NCBI RefSeq assembly: GCF_000153325.1
Contig: NZ_CH724141.1
Coordinates: forward strand, 1,099,850-1,163,849
DNA length: 64,000 bases
Direction: 5' to 3'
From: Photobacterium sp. SKA34
GTDB taxonomy: Bacteria; Pseudomonadota; Gammaproteobacteria; Enterobacterales; Vibrionaceae
The notes beneath the pieces are model-generated. The model was not told the DNA's origin. It worked only from the letters and a program-made list of their open reading frames with translations, and made no database searches. Shown here piece by piece: positions 54,530-63,033 of the stretch; the first letter of the stretch is position 1, and each line of letters begins with the position of its first letter. The translations under genes were made by a program, and so were the position numbers.

Positions 54530-55570
54530 ATGTTTGTAGATCATTTAAAAAAATTATTTAAAACTGATGATGTTAAACCTCGTATTACACATCGTTCACA
54601 TACGTTAATTTCTCCTTATATTGATCAACAAGAACAAGGGATTGTTTTACTTGGTGTTATTTCTGATCTCAGTATTGGCTGGAATCGAGGTCGACAAGGA
54701 GCGAAAGAAGGACCTGCAAGTATTCGTCGTATTCTTCCCAATACACATTCGCATTCAAAACTGCCCTTTTATGATGCTGGCGATATAGAACTGGTTGATG
54801 ACGATACAAACTTCTCAACATTAAGTGATAAGCAAGCGCAAGTTGTAAATGGTTTACTCCATTCTGGGCATTTCCCTATAATGTTAGGGGGCGGTCATGA
54901 AATTTCTATTGCAAGTTATCAAGCGTTATCAGATTTTGCCGATGATAAAGCAAAAATACATACCGAATGGCAAGTAGCTAAATCGATACCTAATAATGTT
55001 GTTGCTTTATCGGTGACGCAAGAAGATCCAACGATGAGTTATCAGCCTTGTAAATCGCGTGTTGGGATCATCAATTTTGATGCACATTTTGAGTTGCGAC
55101 CAACCTTGTCTGTTCGTTCAGGTTCGGCTTTTCATTCTGCATTATGTTATAGCAAAGAGCATCACCGAGATTTTCATTACCTTGGTTTAGGTATATGCGA
55201 TCGTGCTAATTCACAAGCGATGTTTAAATTAGCTGAAAATCTGGGCTGTGAATGGTTGCTTGATAGCCAAATAACGTCACGAAATAAAAAAGCAGTACAA
55301 GCCAAAATTGATAAATATATCGATAGTGTCGATGTTATACAGTTAAGTATTGGACTAGATGTATTTTCCGCATCCATTGCGCCAGGTGTGAATATGACCC
55401 AAATGCAGGGGGTTGGTTTACCCATGGTGGAATGGGCAATTAAACATATTATGGCGAGTGGGAAAGTAAAGTTAGTTGATATCGCTGAGCTCAATCCTGA
55501 ATATGATTATGCTAATCAAACCGCGAAATTAGCGGCGAAGTTGATTCAACTTATATCTCGATGCTTATAA
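54530..55570 (+). CDS. HutG-like ureohydrolase paralogue with altered metal ligands
   Basis: 346 residues, arginase/formimidoylglutamase fold. The first ligand His123 (GGGHE) and Asp184/His186 (NFDAHFE) are kept. The third residue of DAHxD is Glu188 instead of Asp, and the DxD motif reads GLD (Gly275, Asp277) in SIGLDVFSASIAPG. An extra segment (about residues 138-176) is inserted before the DAH motif. Two of six expected manganese ligands are therefore changed, unlike the intact hutG at 26087-27112. It may have a different activity or be inactive. It is probably co-transcribed with the IclR gene. Confidence 0.8.
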   Translation: MFVDHLKKLFKTDDVKPRITHRSHTLISPYIDQQEQGIVLLGVISDLSIGWNRGRQGAKEGPASIRRILPNTHSHSKLPFYDAGDIELVDDDTNFSTLSDKQAQVVNGLLHSGHFPIMLGGGHEISIASYQALSDFADDKAKIHTEWQVAKSIPNNVVALSVTQEDPTMSYQPCKSRVGIINFDAHFELRPTLSVRSGSAFHSALCYSKEHHRDFHYLGLGICDRANSQAMFKLAENLGCEWLLDSQITSRNKKAVQAKIDKYIDSVDVIQLSIGLDVFSASIAPGVNMTQMQGVGLPMVEWAIKHIMASGKVKLVDIAELNPEYDYANQTAKLAAKLIQLISRCL

Positions 55571-55642
55571 TATAATAAGCCACCTTATATAACTGATGAT
55601 GGCTTTTCTTATTAATGATGTACCTCAACCATTAAACTTATC

Positions 55643-56259
55643 GTGATAACTCATTACTATACTATTAATGTTATCTCAGCAGACTCAATTGCAACTTATA
55701 GTCAGAATGGTGCTTATGTTGCACCAATCGGACAAGCAATAGATTCAGTACTTCAATCTCAAGTTACTGATTTAGTTAGAGATGGTGCGTATAACATGGT
55801 TGTTTATTCGCAAGTGAAATTAGCGGATGCTAGATATAGTTATGATGTATGGTCAGCAATAGCTAAATTGTCAGATTCTATGGCGAACTATTGTTCTATT
55901 GGTGATACCTTAATTGCTAGCGAAGATATTTATCACAATGCTGTTGTGTCATGTACCGAACCTAATTTAGTTTCTGCATTAGTATTTCATGAATCATACT
56001 TGAACGATAAGTCACTGAATATTGGCGGTGTGGATTATAGTTTTATTAAAAATCAAATTGCAGTTGATTAGGTCAAGAGTACTCTTGGCATATTAATGAT
56101 ATGGGAGCTCTTCAACTCGAATCAATAACTGATAGTAAGAGAAAGATTATAACGTTAACTGATATTTATGTATCAATAAACTCTAGTGGTGAGGATGTTG
56201 TTTCTTTCTATTCTAAGGAGCTGATAATTAATGATTTGGTGAACTTAATTATTTTGTAA
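55643..56259 (+). pseudogene. Unknown gene split by a probable one-base frameshift
   Basis: A frame from 55643 encodes 142 residues and stops with TAG at 56069-56071. In the next frame the sequence continues at once as GQEYSWHINDMGALQLESIT and on to SSGEDVVSFYSKELIINDLV, ending with TAA at 56257-56259. One missing base at about 56070 would join the halves into one protein of about 205 residues. There is no good SD at 55643, so the true start is uncertain. I do not recognise the family. Confidence 0.5.
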
Positions 56260-56300
56260 CAAGTACTGGAATAGAATTTAATTAATATCATCTGAAGTAA

Positions 56301-56328
56301 AAGAGCAACACCTCGTGTTGCTCTTTTT
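56301..56328. terminator. Terminator before potD
   Basis: AAGAGCAACAC and GTGTTGCTCTT around a CTC loop with a T run. It is convergent between the unknown gene and potD. Confidence 0.88.
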
Positions 56329-56333
56329 TATTT

Positions 56334-57368
56334 TTAGCTCTTCAGCAATTGCCAGTATTTTTCGTAAATATTGACTGCATCGCCAACATCATTAGTAAAC
56401 TCACCCTTATTTACTTCCTCATCTGTTGGGAAGATCATTGGATCGTTTTGTAATTCTTTAGGTAAGAATGACTTTGCTTGCTTATTTGGCGCAGGGAAAC
56501 CTAGCTCTTCAACTAATTTTGCTTGGTTTTCCTGACGCATAAAGAAATCAATAAACTTAAAGGCTAAATCTTTATTTACACTGCCTTCTGGTACAATAAA
56601 GTTATCCATCCACAGAATTGAACCTTCTTTTGGATAAACAAATTTTAGCTCTGGCATTTCTTGCTTGGCTAAATAAGCATTACCGTTCCATTGCATACCT
56701 AGCATTGCTTCACCTGTTACGTATGGTACGTGTGGTGCGTCTGAGTTATAGACAATAACGTTAGGACGTAAGTCGCGCAGGTTCTCGTAAGCTTGTTTTA
56801 TTTCTGCTTCGTTGGTGCTGTTAATGCTATGGCCCTGTGCTTTTAATGCCATACCAAATACATCACGAACATCGTCTAATAGCATGACTTGGCGTTGGAA
56901 ATCAGTATTCCATAAATCATTCCAGCCCGTTACCTGATCGTTTTTAATACTATCTGAGTTATAAGAGATCCCTGTCACACCCCAAACATACGGAAGTGAG
57001 TAATCGTTTTTAGGATCAAATTGTTGGCCTAACAAACCAGGATAAACATCTTTTAAGTGATGCATTTTGGTTTTGTCTATTTTGGCTAACATGCCTTCAC
57101 GTGCCATTTTTTCAATAAAATAGGTTGAAGCAAAAACCACATCATAACCTTTGTTATTCAGAAGTTTTAATTTGGTATACATCGCTTCGTTATTATCGAA
57201 AGTCGAATAGTTGACGGTGACATTGTATTCTTTCTCAAATGCTTGAATTACATCTGTTGGCATATATTCAGCCCAGTTGTAAATGTTAAGCACAGCATCA
57301 TTTGCCGAAACATTAAATGCTGAAAGTGCGAATGTTAGTGTTGTCACCCCTTTAAAAACTTTTTTCAT
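56334..57368 (-). CDS. potD: Polyamine ABC transporter substrate-binding protein (PotD/PotF-like)
   Basis: 344 residues. A signal peptide to about residue 22 (SAFNVSAND) precedes a bacterial extracellular solute-binding domain with the family start LNIYNWAEYMP and VWGVTGISYNSD. It should bind spermidine or putrescine in the periplasm. No potABC genes are next to it, so the permease must be elsewhere or shared. It is divergent from puuB, which supports polyamine use. Confidence 0.9.
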   Translation of the reverse strand: MKKVFKGVTTLTFALSAFNVSANDAVLNIYNWAEYMPTDVIQAFEKEYNVTVNYSTFDNNEAMYTKLKLLNNKGYDVVFASTYFIEKMAREGMLAKIDKTKMHHLKDVYPGLLGQQFDPKNDYSLPYVWGVTGISYNSDSIKNDQVTGWNDLWNTDFQRQVMLLDDVRDVFGMALKAQGHSINSTNEAEIKQAYENLRDLRPNVIVYNSDAPHVPYVTGEAMLGMQWNGNAYLAKQEMPELKFVYPKEGSILWMDNFIVPEGSVNKDLAFKFIDFFMRQENQAKLVEELGFPAPNKQAKSFLPKELQNDPMIFPTDEEVNKGEFTNDVGDAVNIYEKYWQLLKS

Positions 57369-57558
57369 TTCTATTTCCCTAAATGACCAGGTAAGTCAGT
57401 GAGTAGCGGATAATAGAGTTAACATTAAGCATGTCAAAGCTAATTAGTGTGATATATGAACATTATCACAGTAATAAATTCCTTGTTGTTACATTAATAG
57501 CGTGACATTATCCGCGCGATTTTTTCTCTGTTCTTATTTATAGGCAATTGGAATGTCC

Positions 57559-58833
57559 ATGCGTAGTCAATATATTAATAGTTATTACCAAGCAACAATT
57601 AATGCATTACCTGAGCAAGCAGAACTCGAACAACAAATAGAAGCTGACGTGTGTATTATTGGTGGCGGTATGACAGGTTTGAATGCTGCCATCGAATTAC
57701 GTCAGAAAGGTTTTTCGGTTGTCGTTCTTGAATCTAAACGTTTAGCATGGGGGGGCTCTGGCCGAAATGGTGGGCAGTGTCTCGTCGGTTACTGTTTGGG
57801 GCTACGTGAAGTCGATGAGACCTATGGCCCTGAATGGGGAAAACAATTATGGGATCTCTCGTGTGAAGCGGTTGATATTGCACGCGAGCGTATTGAAACA
57901 TTCAATATCGACTGTGATTTTCAACAAGGCTATATTGAACTTGCATTGAAAAAGAGCCAAGAAGAAGAATTAAAATCTTGGTATGACTTAAAGCAGACTT
58001 GTTATGATTACCCAACTGCAAGCTGGTGGGAAAAAGAACAAATTCAGCAAATAGCGCATACCGATCGCTATCTTGGTGGTTTGTTTGATTCAAACAGTGC
58101 ACACATGCACCCATTGAATTACACCTTAGGTTTAGCCAGTGCTGCAATGTCATTAGGTGCATCGGTATTTGAAAATACCCCAGCGACTAAAATTGAAAAA
58201 GGTAATCCACATATTATTCATACACCTAAAGGTCGCGTAAAAGCGAAACAAGTGCTATTGGCATGTAATGCCTATTTAGACGGATTAAACCGTAAAGCAC
58301 AAAGTGTCGTTTTGCCGGTTGCTTCTTATATTGCAGTAACCGAGCAATTAGGTGATCGTCAGCCCATAGCAAATATGATGGCAATGTCAGATTTAAATAA
58401 CAGTCTTGATTATTATCGTCCGACTCCTGATGGTCGTATTTTATTTGGCGGTGTAAACCATCCATTTAATGGTGAATACAGTGATTCAGCGGAGCGCCTA
58501 AGCCAACGTATGATCACGGTATTCCCACAGTTAAAAGATGTGAAAATGAAATACCACTGGGGCGGCTTATTTGCGGTCACTCGTTCTTACATGCCTCAAA
58601 TTGATCACTTGGGGAATGATATTTATGTTGCTCATGGATACACTGGACATGGCGTTGGTTTAACCAATATTGCTGGTAAAGTCATAGCAGAAGCAATGTC
58701 TGGCACTGCAGAACGTTTTGATGTGTTTGCTAAGATCAAGCATGGCTGGATACCAACACCAGAAGTGCTACGTAAACCTGCATTAGCAATGGCGATTTGG
58801 AAAGCGAGAATTGAAGATTCGTTAGGAAAATAG
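57559..58833 (+). CDS. puuB: FAD-dependent oxidoreductase, gamma-glutamylputrescine oxidase-like (PuuB)
   Basis: About 424 residues, DAO family. The dinucleotide-binding motif ADVCIIGGGMTGLNAAIELR lies near residue 30, followed by GGSGRNGGQCLVGY. In the Puu pathway PuuB oxidises gamma-glutamylputrescine. I prefer the ATG at 57559, six bases inside the first ATG, because a TGGA lies at a workable distance. It is divergent from the potD-type gene, which may supply the polyamine; other puu genes are not present here. Confidence 0.87.
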   Translation: MRSQYINSYYQATINALPEQAELEQQIEADVCIIGGGMTGLNAAIELRQKGFSVVVLESKRLAWGGSGRNGGQCLVGYCLGLREVDETYGPEWGKQLWDLSCEAVDIARERIETFNIDCDFQQGYIELALKKSQEEELKSWYDLKQTCYDYPTASWWEKEQIQQIAHTDRYLGGLFDSNSAHMHPLNYTLGLASAAMSLGASVFENTPATKIEKGNPHIIHTPKGRVKAKQVLLACNAYLDGLNRKAQSVVLPVASYIAVTEQLGDRQPIANMMAMSDLNNSLDYYRPTPDGRILFGGVNHPFNGEYSDSAERLSQRMITVFPQLKDVKMKYHWGGLFAVTRSYMPQIDHLGNDIYVAHGYTGHGVGLTNIAGKVIAEAMSGTAERFDVFAKIKHGWIPTPEVLRKPALAMAIWKARIEDSLGK

Positions 58834-58954
58834 CTGAAATTTACGGTGTAAATTACAATTAGTGCAAATAATTTTATTTTCTTACCGAACTATGACGACT
58901 TTTCTGCAAAAAAAGTTACAATAAGGTATTACTTTCTAGTGAACAGGAAATACC

Positions 58955-59302
58955 ATGATTGAACGTTTGGAAACAGGTGCTCGAATGAGCCGTATTGTAA
59001 AACATAACGGAACTATTTATCTATGTGGTCAAGTTTGTGCTGATGCAACAAAAAGTATTACAGAGCAAACACAGACAATGCTGGATAAAGTTGAAGCGTT
59101 ATTACTACAAGCGGGAAGTGATAAAGAGCATATGCTTTCTGCAACGATTTATATTAAAGATATGAGTATGTTCGCAGAGATGAATGCAGTGTGGGATAGC
59201 TGGGTTCCTGAAGGTCATGCACCTGCACGTGCTTGTGTAGAAGCAAGTATGGCACGTGATGCTTTGTTGGTTGAAATCTCAGTTGTTGCAGCTGAAAAAT
59301 AA
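58955..59302 (+). CDS. RidA-family enamine/imine deaminase
   Basis: 115 residues. Family segments are [18 protein letters not shown] and the C-terminal [20 protein letters not shown], with the conserved Arg of the active site. RidA proteins hydrolyse reactive enamines and imines made by amine or amino-acid metabolism. It lies 120 bp downstream of puuB, consistent with removing imines from polyamine oxidation. AACAGGA lies upstream of the ATG. Confidence 0.88.
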   Translation: MIERLETGARMSRIVKHNGTIYLCGQVCADATKSITEQTQTMLDKVEALLLQAGSDKEHMLSATIYIKDMSMFAEMNAVWDSWVPEGHAPARACVEASMARDALLVEISVVAAEK

Positions 59303-59346
59303 GATTATATAAAGATAAGGCGTTTTAGATTATAAACGTTCTAATC

Positions 59347-59391
59347 AGGCTCAATAAAATGGCATCACTGATGGCAATATTGAGCCTTTTT
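59347..59391 (+). terminator. Terminator after the ridA-like gene
   Basis: AGGCTCAATA and TATTGAGCCT surround a 21-base loop, followed by a T run. It lies 45 bp after the stop. Confidence 0.75.
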
Positions 59392-59402
59392 TATCTCTGT
59401 TG

Positions 59403-60899
59403 TTAGCTCAACAACTGTTCTAATGTTATAGGTGAAGAGGCAAGACCTAATCGTTGCGCAGGCGTTAATCTGTATTTATCTTGGCGACAAAGGTTATGCC
59501 AAGCGCGGTAAATATCAAGCAGAGGTAATAATCCTGCTGGTCGAAGTTTACGTCTTGGTTCGTTGATCAGTTGGCTAAATTGGTCTTGAAAACGGTTTTG
59601 ATAAGATGAAATAGCACGATACGTTGCATGCTCTAGCCATTGCTTATCTTTCGATGTTTCTCCACCAAGGTGGCAGATCCCTTTACTGGCGTTATCTAAA
59701 TGTGTGAAAGCCCATCGATCTTGCCACCAACCTAGTAGCACAATATCGACATTGTCTGGTTTATCGCCGTGTAGCCATTGCTCACCTTCCAGAACATAAA
59801 TAGGATCAATTCGTTTATTTTTAATATGGTCAATAAAAACCGAAATACAGGCAGAACGAAGCAGTGTTTCTTGGGGCATGAAAACCGCAAGATAGTCACT
59901 ATGCTGGAACATTTGCTTTAAATATAGGTAGTGGCTATATACGGTGTATTGAGGGTGGATCAATGTTCCTTTCGTTGGGTAATTAATGATCCTGCCATCA
60001 GTTAATGGATTCTCCATATTGGAGCGACTAAAAATTTTCCGATACGTTGTATCTACTTGCGCTAATATTCCTTGCGGGATAAATGTTTCTTTCAGCGTTT
60101 GATGAGGTGACGAAAGGGCCATGTAGCGAGCGGTATCTTGATAAGCATCATGGTGCTCTTGTGTTGATTCAACAGTTTCTTGTTGGTAATTAATATGCTG
60201 AGTAACGACATACCCTGACTGCGCTTCTGCACTAGCAACCCATAGTACACCGTTCATACTTTTCTCTTGCAACGCTTTGATATTGGAAGCAAGTTCTACT
60301 TTATGTTGGTGTTTAAATAAGCGTTCATCAAACAAAGCAAGTTGGCGACGACACCTTGCTGCGATGTGGTTTAATTGATCATAAAATGTCTTTGGATTTA
60401 TCTCTAAGCGACGACAAATATCTCGCACTGGATAACCAGTAAATAATAACCCTAAGAGTTTTTGTTGTATGAGATGCTTATTATTGGTACCAGACCAACG
60501 ATCGACAAATGTTTGGTCGCATGCTTTACAACGATAGCGCTGCCTGTCACCACTAAAGCCAAATGCGTGATATAAATGTCTGTGTGTTAGTGCTGAAAAA
60601 TCTTTATTCTCACAGGCGTTATTTGTACATCTAGGAAGATCGCCGCTTTGTTGAGTTTGGTAACGTAGGGCTTCTTCTACAACATCTTGGTTATTCAATA
60701 AAGGAGGAAAAGCACCACACTCAAGGCATACCAGTGTTGGACGATTTTTGTTTGTATGTTGTAGCACATAGTCATTTGGATTATGTGAACAAAAGTTCTT
60801 ACAAATCAATGTTTTACAGTGATTAAACTGATGGCCATTGAAAGCTAAAGGTAACTGCTCAATGTGGTTTGCTGTTGTAAGAAATGTCGACATAATCAA
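59403..60899 (-). CDS. Zinc-ribbon, transposase-like protein of unknown function
   Basis: 498 residues. Two Cys clusters are seen: CKNFCSH plus CLECGAFPP near the start, and CTNNAC plus RYRCKACDQTFVDRW (about residues 90-132), like the zinc ribbon of IS1/IS1595-type transposases. A helix-turn-helix follows (GYPVRDICRRLEINPKTFYD), then a long domain with scattered acidic residues (LWVASAEAQSGYVV, VDTTYRKIF, IDPIYVLEGEQWL). It is a single copy with no recognisable inverted repeats, between ridA and deoD. It could be a domesticated transposase or a DNA-binding host protein. Confidence 0.65.
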   Translation of the reverse strand: MIMSTFLTTANHIEQLPLAFNGHQFNHCKTLICKNFCSHNPNDYVLQHTNKNRPTLVCLECGAFPPLLNNQDVVEEALRYQTQQSGDLPRCTNNACENKDFSALTHRHLYHAFGFSGDRQRYRCKACDQTFVDRWSGTNNKHLIQQKLLGLLFTGYPVRDICRRLEINPKTFYDQLNHIAARCRRQLALFDERLFKHQHKVELASNIKALQEKSMNGVLWVASAEAQSGYVVTQHINYQQETVESTQEHHDAYQDTARYMALSSPHQTLKETFIPQGILAQVDTTYRKIFSRSNMENPLTDGRIINYPTKGTLIHPQYTVYSHYLYLKQMFQHSDYLAVFMPQETLLRSACISVFIDHIKNKRIDPIYVLEGEQWLHGDKPDNVDIVLLGWWQDRWAFTHLDNASKGICHLGGETSKDKQWLEHATYRAISSYQNRFQDQFSQLINEPRRKLRPAGLLPLLDIYRAWHNLCRQDKYRLTPAQRLGLASSPITLEQLLS

Positions 60900-61193
60900 A
60901 CCTTATTTTTGAGGGATCTTAACAATGATTATAAATATATTATCAAGGTTGTTACTAAGCACAGGAGTGGGATTTGTGAGAAGGGGCTGAGTAAATAGTA
61001 CTCAGCACTGTCAGAGAACAAAACGTTTCAATAATATGTTACCTATGATTGTGTAAGACGCCACATTTTACATTATCGAGCTGGTTTCTATTAATTGAAG
61101 GTATTGATTAAACTAACATCCCTTTAGTTTTTATTTATGTATAGAAATAAGCGGTCAACACCTCGGGGAAAATGTCTCCCGCTTATGGGGTAT
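60900..61193. other. Intergenic stretch
   Basis: About 290 bp, with no terminator clearly seen for deoD and no other gene recognised. Confidence 0.35.
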
Positions 61194-61904
61194 TTATAAA
61201 GAAATTGCTGTTTCTAGTGCGATATTCATCATTTCATTAAATGATTTTTGACGATCTTCTGCACTGAGCTTTTCACCACGTTTGATATGATCAGAAACCG
61301 TTAGAATAGTCAGTGCTTTTGCACCTAACTCGGCAGCAACGCCGTAAATACCTGCCGCCTCCATATCTACGCCAAGGATACCTAGCTTTTCCATTTTATC
61401 GAAAAGATCGCTTTCTGGACTGTAGAATAAGTCAGCAGAAAAAACATTACCGACACGAACCGGTACTTTCTGCGCCCGTGCTTGATTTACCGCAGTTTCT
61501 AATAATTGATAATCCGCAATTGCTGCAAAATCATGATTTGAGAAGCGAATACGGTTTACTTTTGAATCTGTTGAGGCTCCCATACCGATGATCACATCCA
61601 TCAGTTTTACATCATCATGGACAGCGCCACAGCTACCGATACGGATAATATTTTTAACACCAAAGTCTTTAATTAATTCGTGAACATAAATAGAGCATGA
61701 GGGAATACCCATACCATGCCCCATAACCGAAATACGTTGACCTTTATAAGTGCCGGTGTAGCCATACATACTACGTACGTCACAAACACGCTTAACATTA
61801 TCTAGGTAAGTTTCAGCAATAAACTGAGCACGTAGAGGATCACCTGGCATTAGAACTGTTTCTGCAAAATCACCAAGCTCTGCGTTAATATGTGGGGTGG
61901 CCAT
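61194..61904 (-). CDS. deoD: Purine nucleoside phosphorylase (DeoD)
   Basis: 236 residues, hexameric PNP type. It splits purine (deoxy)nucleosides with phosphate. Family segments are [13 protein letters not shown] at the N-terminus, [20 protein letters not shown], and [14 protein letters not shown] with the SDH motif ([10 protein letters not shown]). It stands alone here, without deoB or the rest of the deo operon. Length and motifs are complete. Confidence 0.95.
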   Translation of the reverse strand: MATPHINAELGDFAETVLMPGDPLRAQFIAETYLDNVKRVCDVRSMYGYTGTYKGQRISVMGHGMGIPSCSIYVHELIKDFGVKNIIRIGSCGAVHDDVKLMDVIIGMGASTDSKVNRIRFSNHDFAAIADYQLLETAVNQARAQKVPVRVGNVFSADLFYSPESDLFDKMEKLGILGVDMEAAGIYGVAAELGAKALTILTVSDHIKRGEKLSAEDRQKSFNEMMNIALETAISL

Positions 61905-62199
61905 ATATTGCTCCTAGATTTTAATAATTAACAAAGGTTATTGTTGTGTTTTAATGGAAACAGTTTATGTAAGCGGGATGATTATTCTCGCGATCAATAT
62001 CACATAATTTAGGCTGTTTTAGATAAAATAGTCAGTTGTTTACTAATTATGTTGAAAAAGAGAGGTTGAGCTTCTTTTTTTGATGGCTAAATACTCAAAT
62101 TTTGTCGCAAGAAAACCCCAATGATTATGGTGTATGGCTATTTTGATCATTTATCTTTTTAGGTAAAATAAAACAATAAAATTAGAGCGAGCATAATTC

Positions 62200-62406
62200 A
62201 TGTATAACCTTACGTTACTGTCTGATGGTGAAAGAACACGTATTGAATTAGATAAGCAGGCAGCTTATACCGTATGGAAAGTAAAAAACGGTAAGGTTGG
62301 TTACGAAGCAATTGCTGAACTTATTAACAATATTACCGATGATGATGAGCGAGATTTCTGTGATAAATCAGTAACCAAATATAAACATCAAATGGGTGTT
62401 AATTAA
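62200..62406 (+). CDS. Small uncharacterised protein (68 residues)
   Basis: A compact acidic protein (MYNLTLLSDGERTRIELDKQ, later TDDDERDFCDKSVTKYKHQ) with no membrane segment or signal. The ATG is preceded by GAGCGAG at a workable distance. It looks like one of the conserved small proteins of Vibrionaceae, but I cannot name a function. Confidence 0.6.
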   Translation: MYNLTLLSDGERTRIELDKQAAYTVWKVKNGKVGYEAIAELINNITDDDERDFCDKSVTKYKHQMGVN

Positions 62407-63033
62407 CTTAGTTGTATGATCTGTATCTGTATAAGCGACCATTGGAAGGCTTTGTTACGTAATTTAAATAAGAGATCAAACCGCTTAAAGAAGATTGTTT
62501 TTTATACAAAGCATGGAGTTTCAGGTATACCAAGTCCTGTAAGCTTTTCAAGTTCTTTAATCATGGAGTAGGTTTCACCAATCTGAGCGTTGTAGTTTCT
62601 GAAGCTGAGTTTTTTCAGCTAGCAATGGCTCGATGGTTTATAAAGGTGTGATAAGGACAAACAAGTGGGATGTTAGCCAGCTTGAATACTGAAATTATTA
62701 AACTTTGTAACGCTATCAATGATATAGAAACCACAAATTACCATCAGTGCTGTTGTCATGGTTAAGACGTTGAATCGACAAGGTCTCGTCATAAGGTTAT
62801 GATGATGATTAATTGATGTAGCCGATCAGATAGTAACTTCGTTATTTAGTTCCAACGAATTGCGGAACAAACCCTACTGAATAGGTAATCGTTAGCTTGA
62901 TATAAGTTAATTTAGAAATAAAAAATCATTAAATAATAGCTCGAAAATAAATATAACTACTTTTATACTTTAATTAAGTATAAAGTAGTTATATATAAAT
63001 ATTTACACTATACAAACCACGATGGAAAAAATA
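62407..63033. other. Gene-free region with a frame fragment and an AT-rich palindrome
   Basis: About 620 bp. A minus-strand frame at 62502-62618 encodes 38 residues (SFRNYNAQIGETYSMIKELE) without a start, which may be an eroded gene end. A long palindrome lies at 62951-62994. No other gene is credible. Confidence 0.4.
62951..62994 (-). repeat. AT-rich long palindrome after the adhesin gene
   Basis: ATATAACTACTTTTATACTT pairs with AAGTATAAAGTAGTTATAT around a TAATT centre, with one extra T in one arm. It lies about 40 bp beyond the adhesin stop and could end that transcript. Confidence 0.6.
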
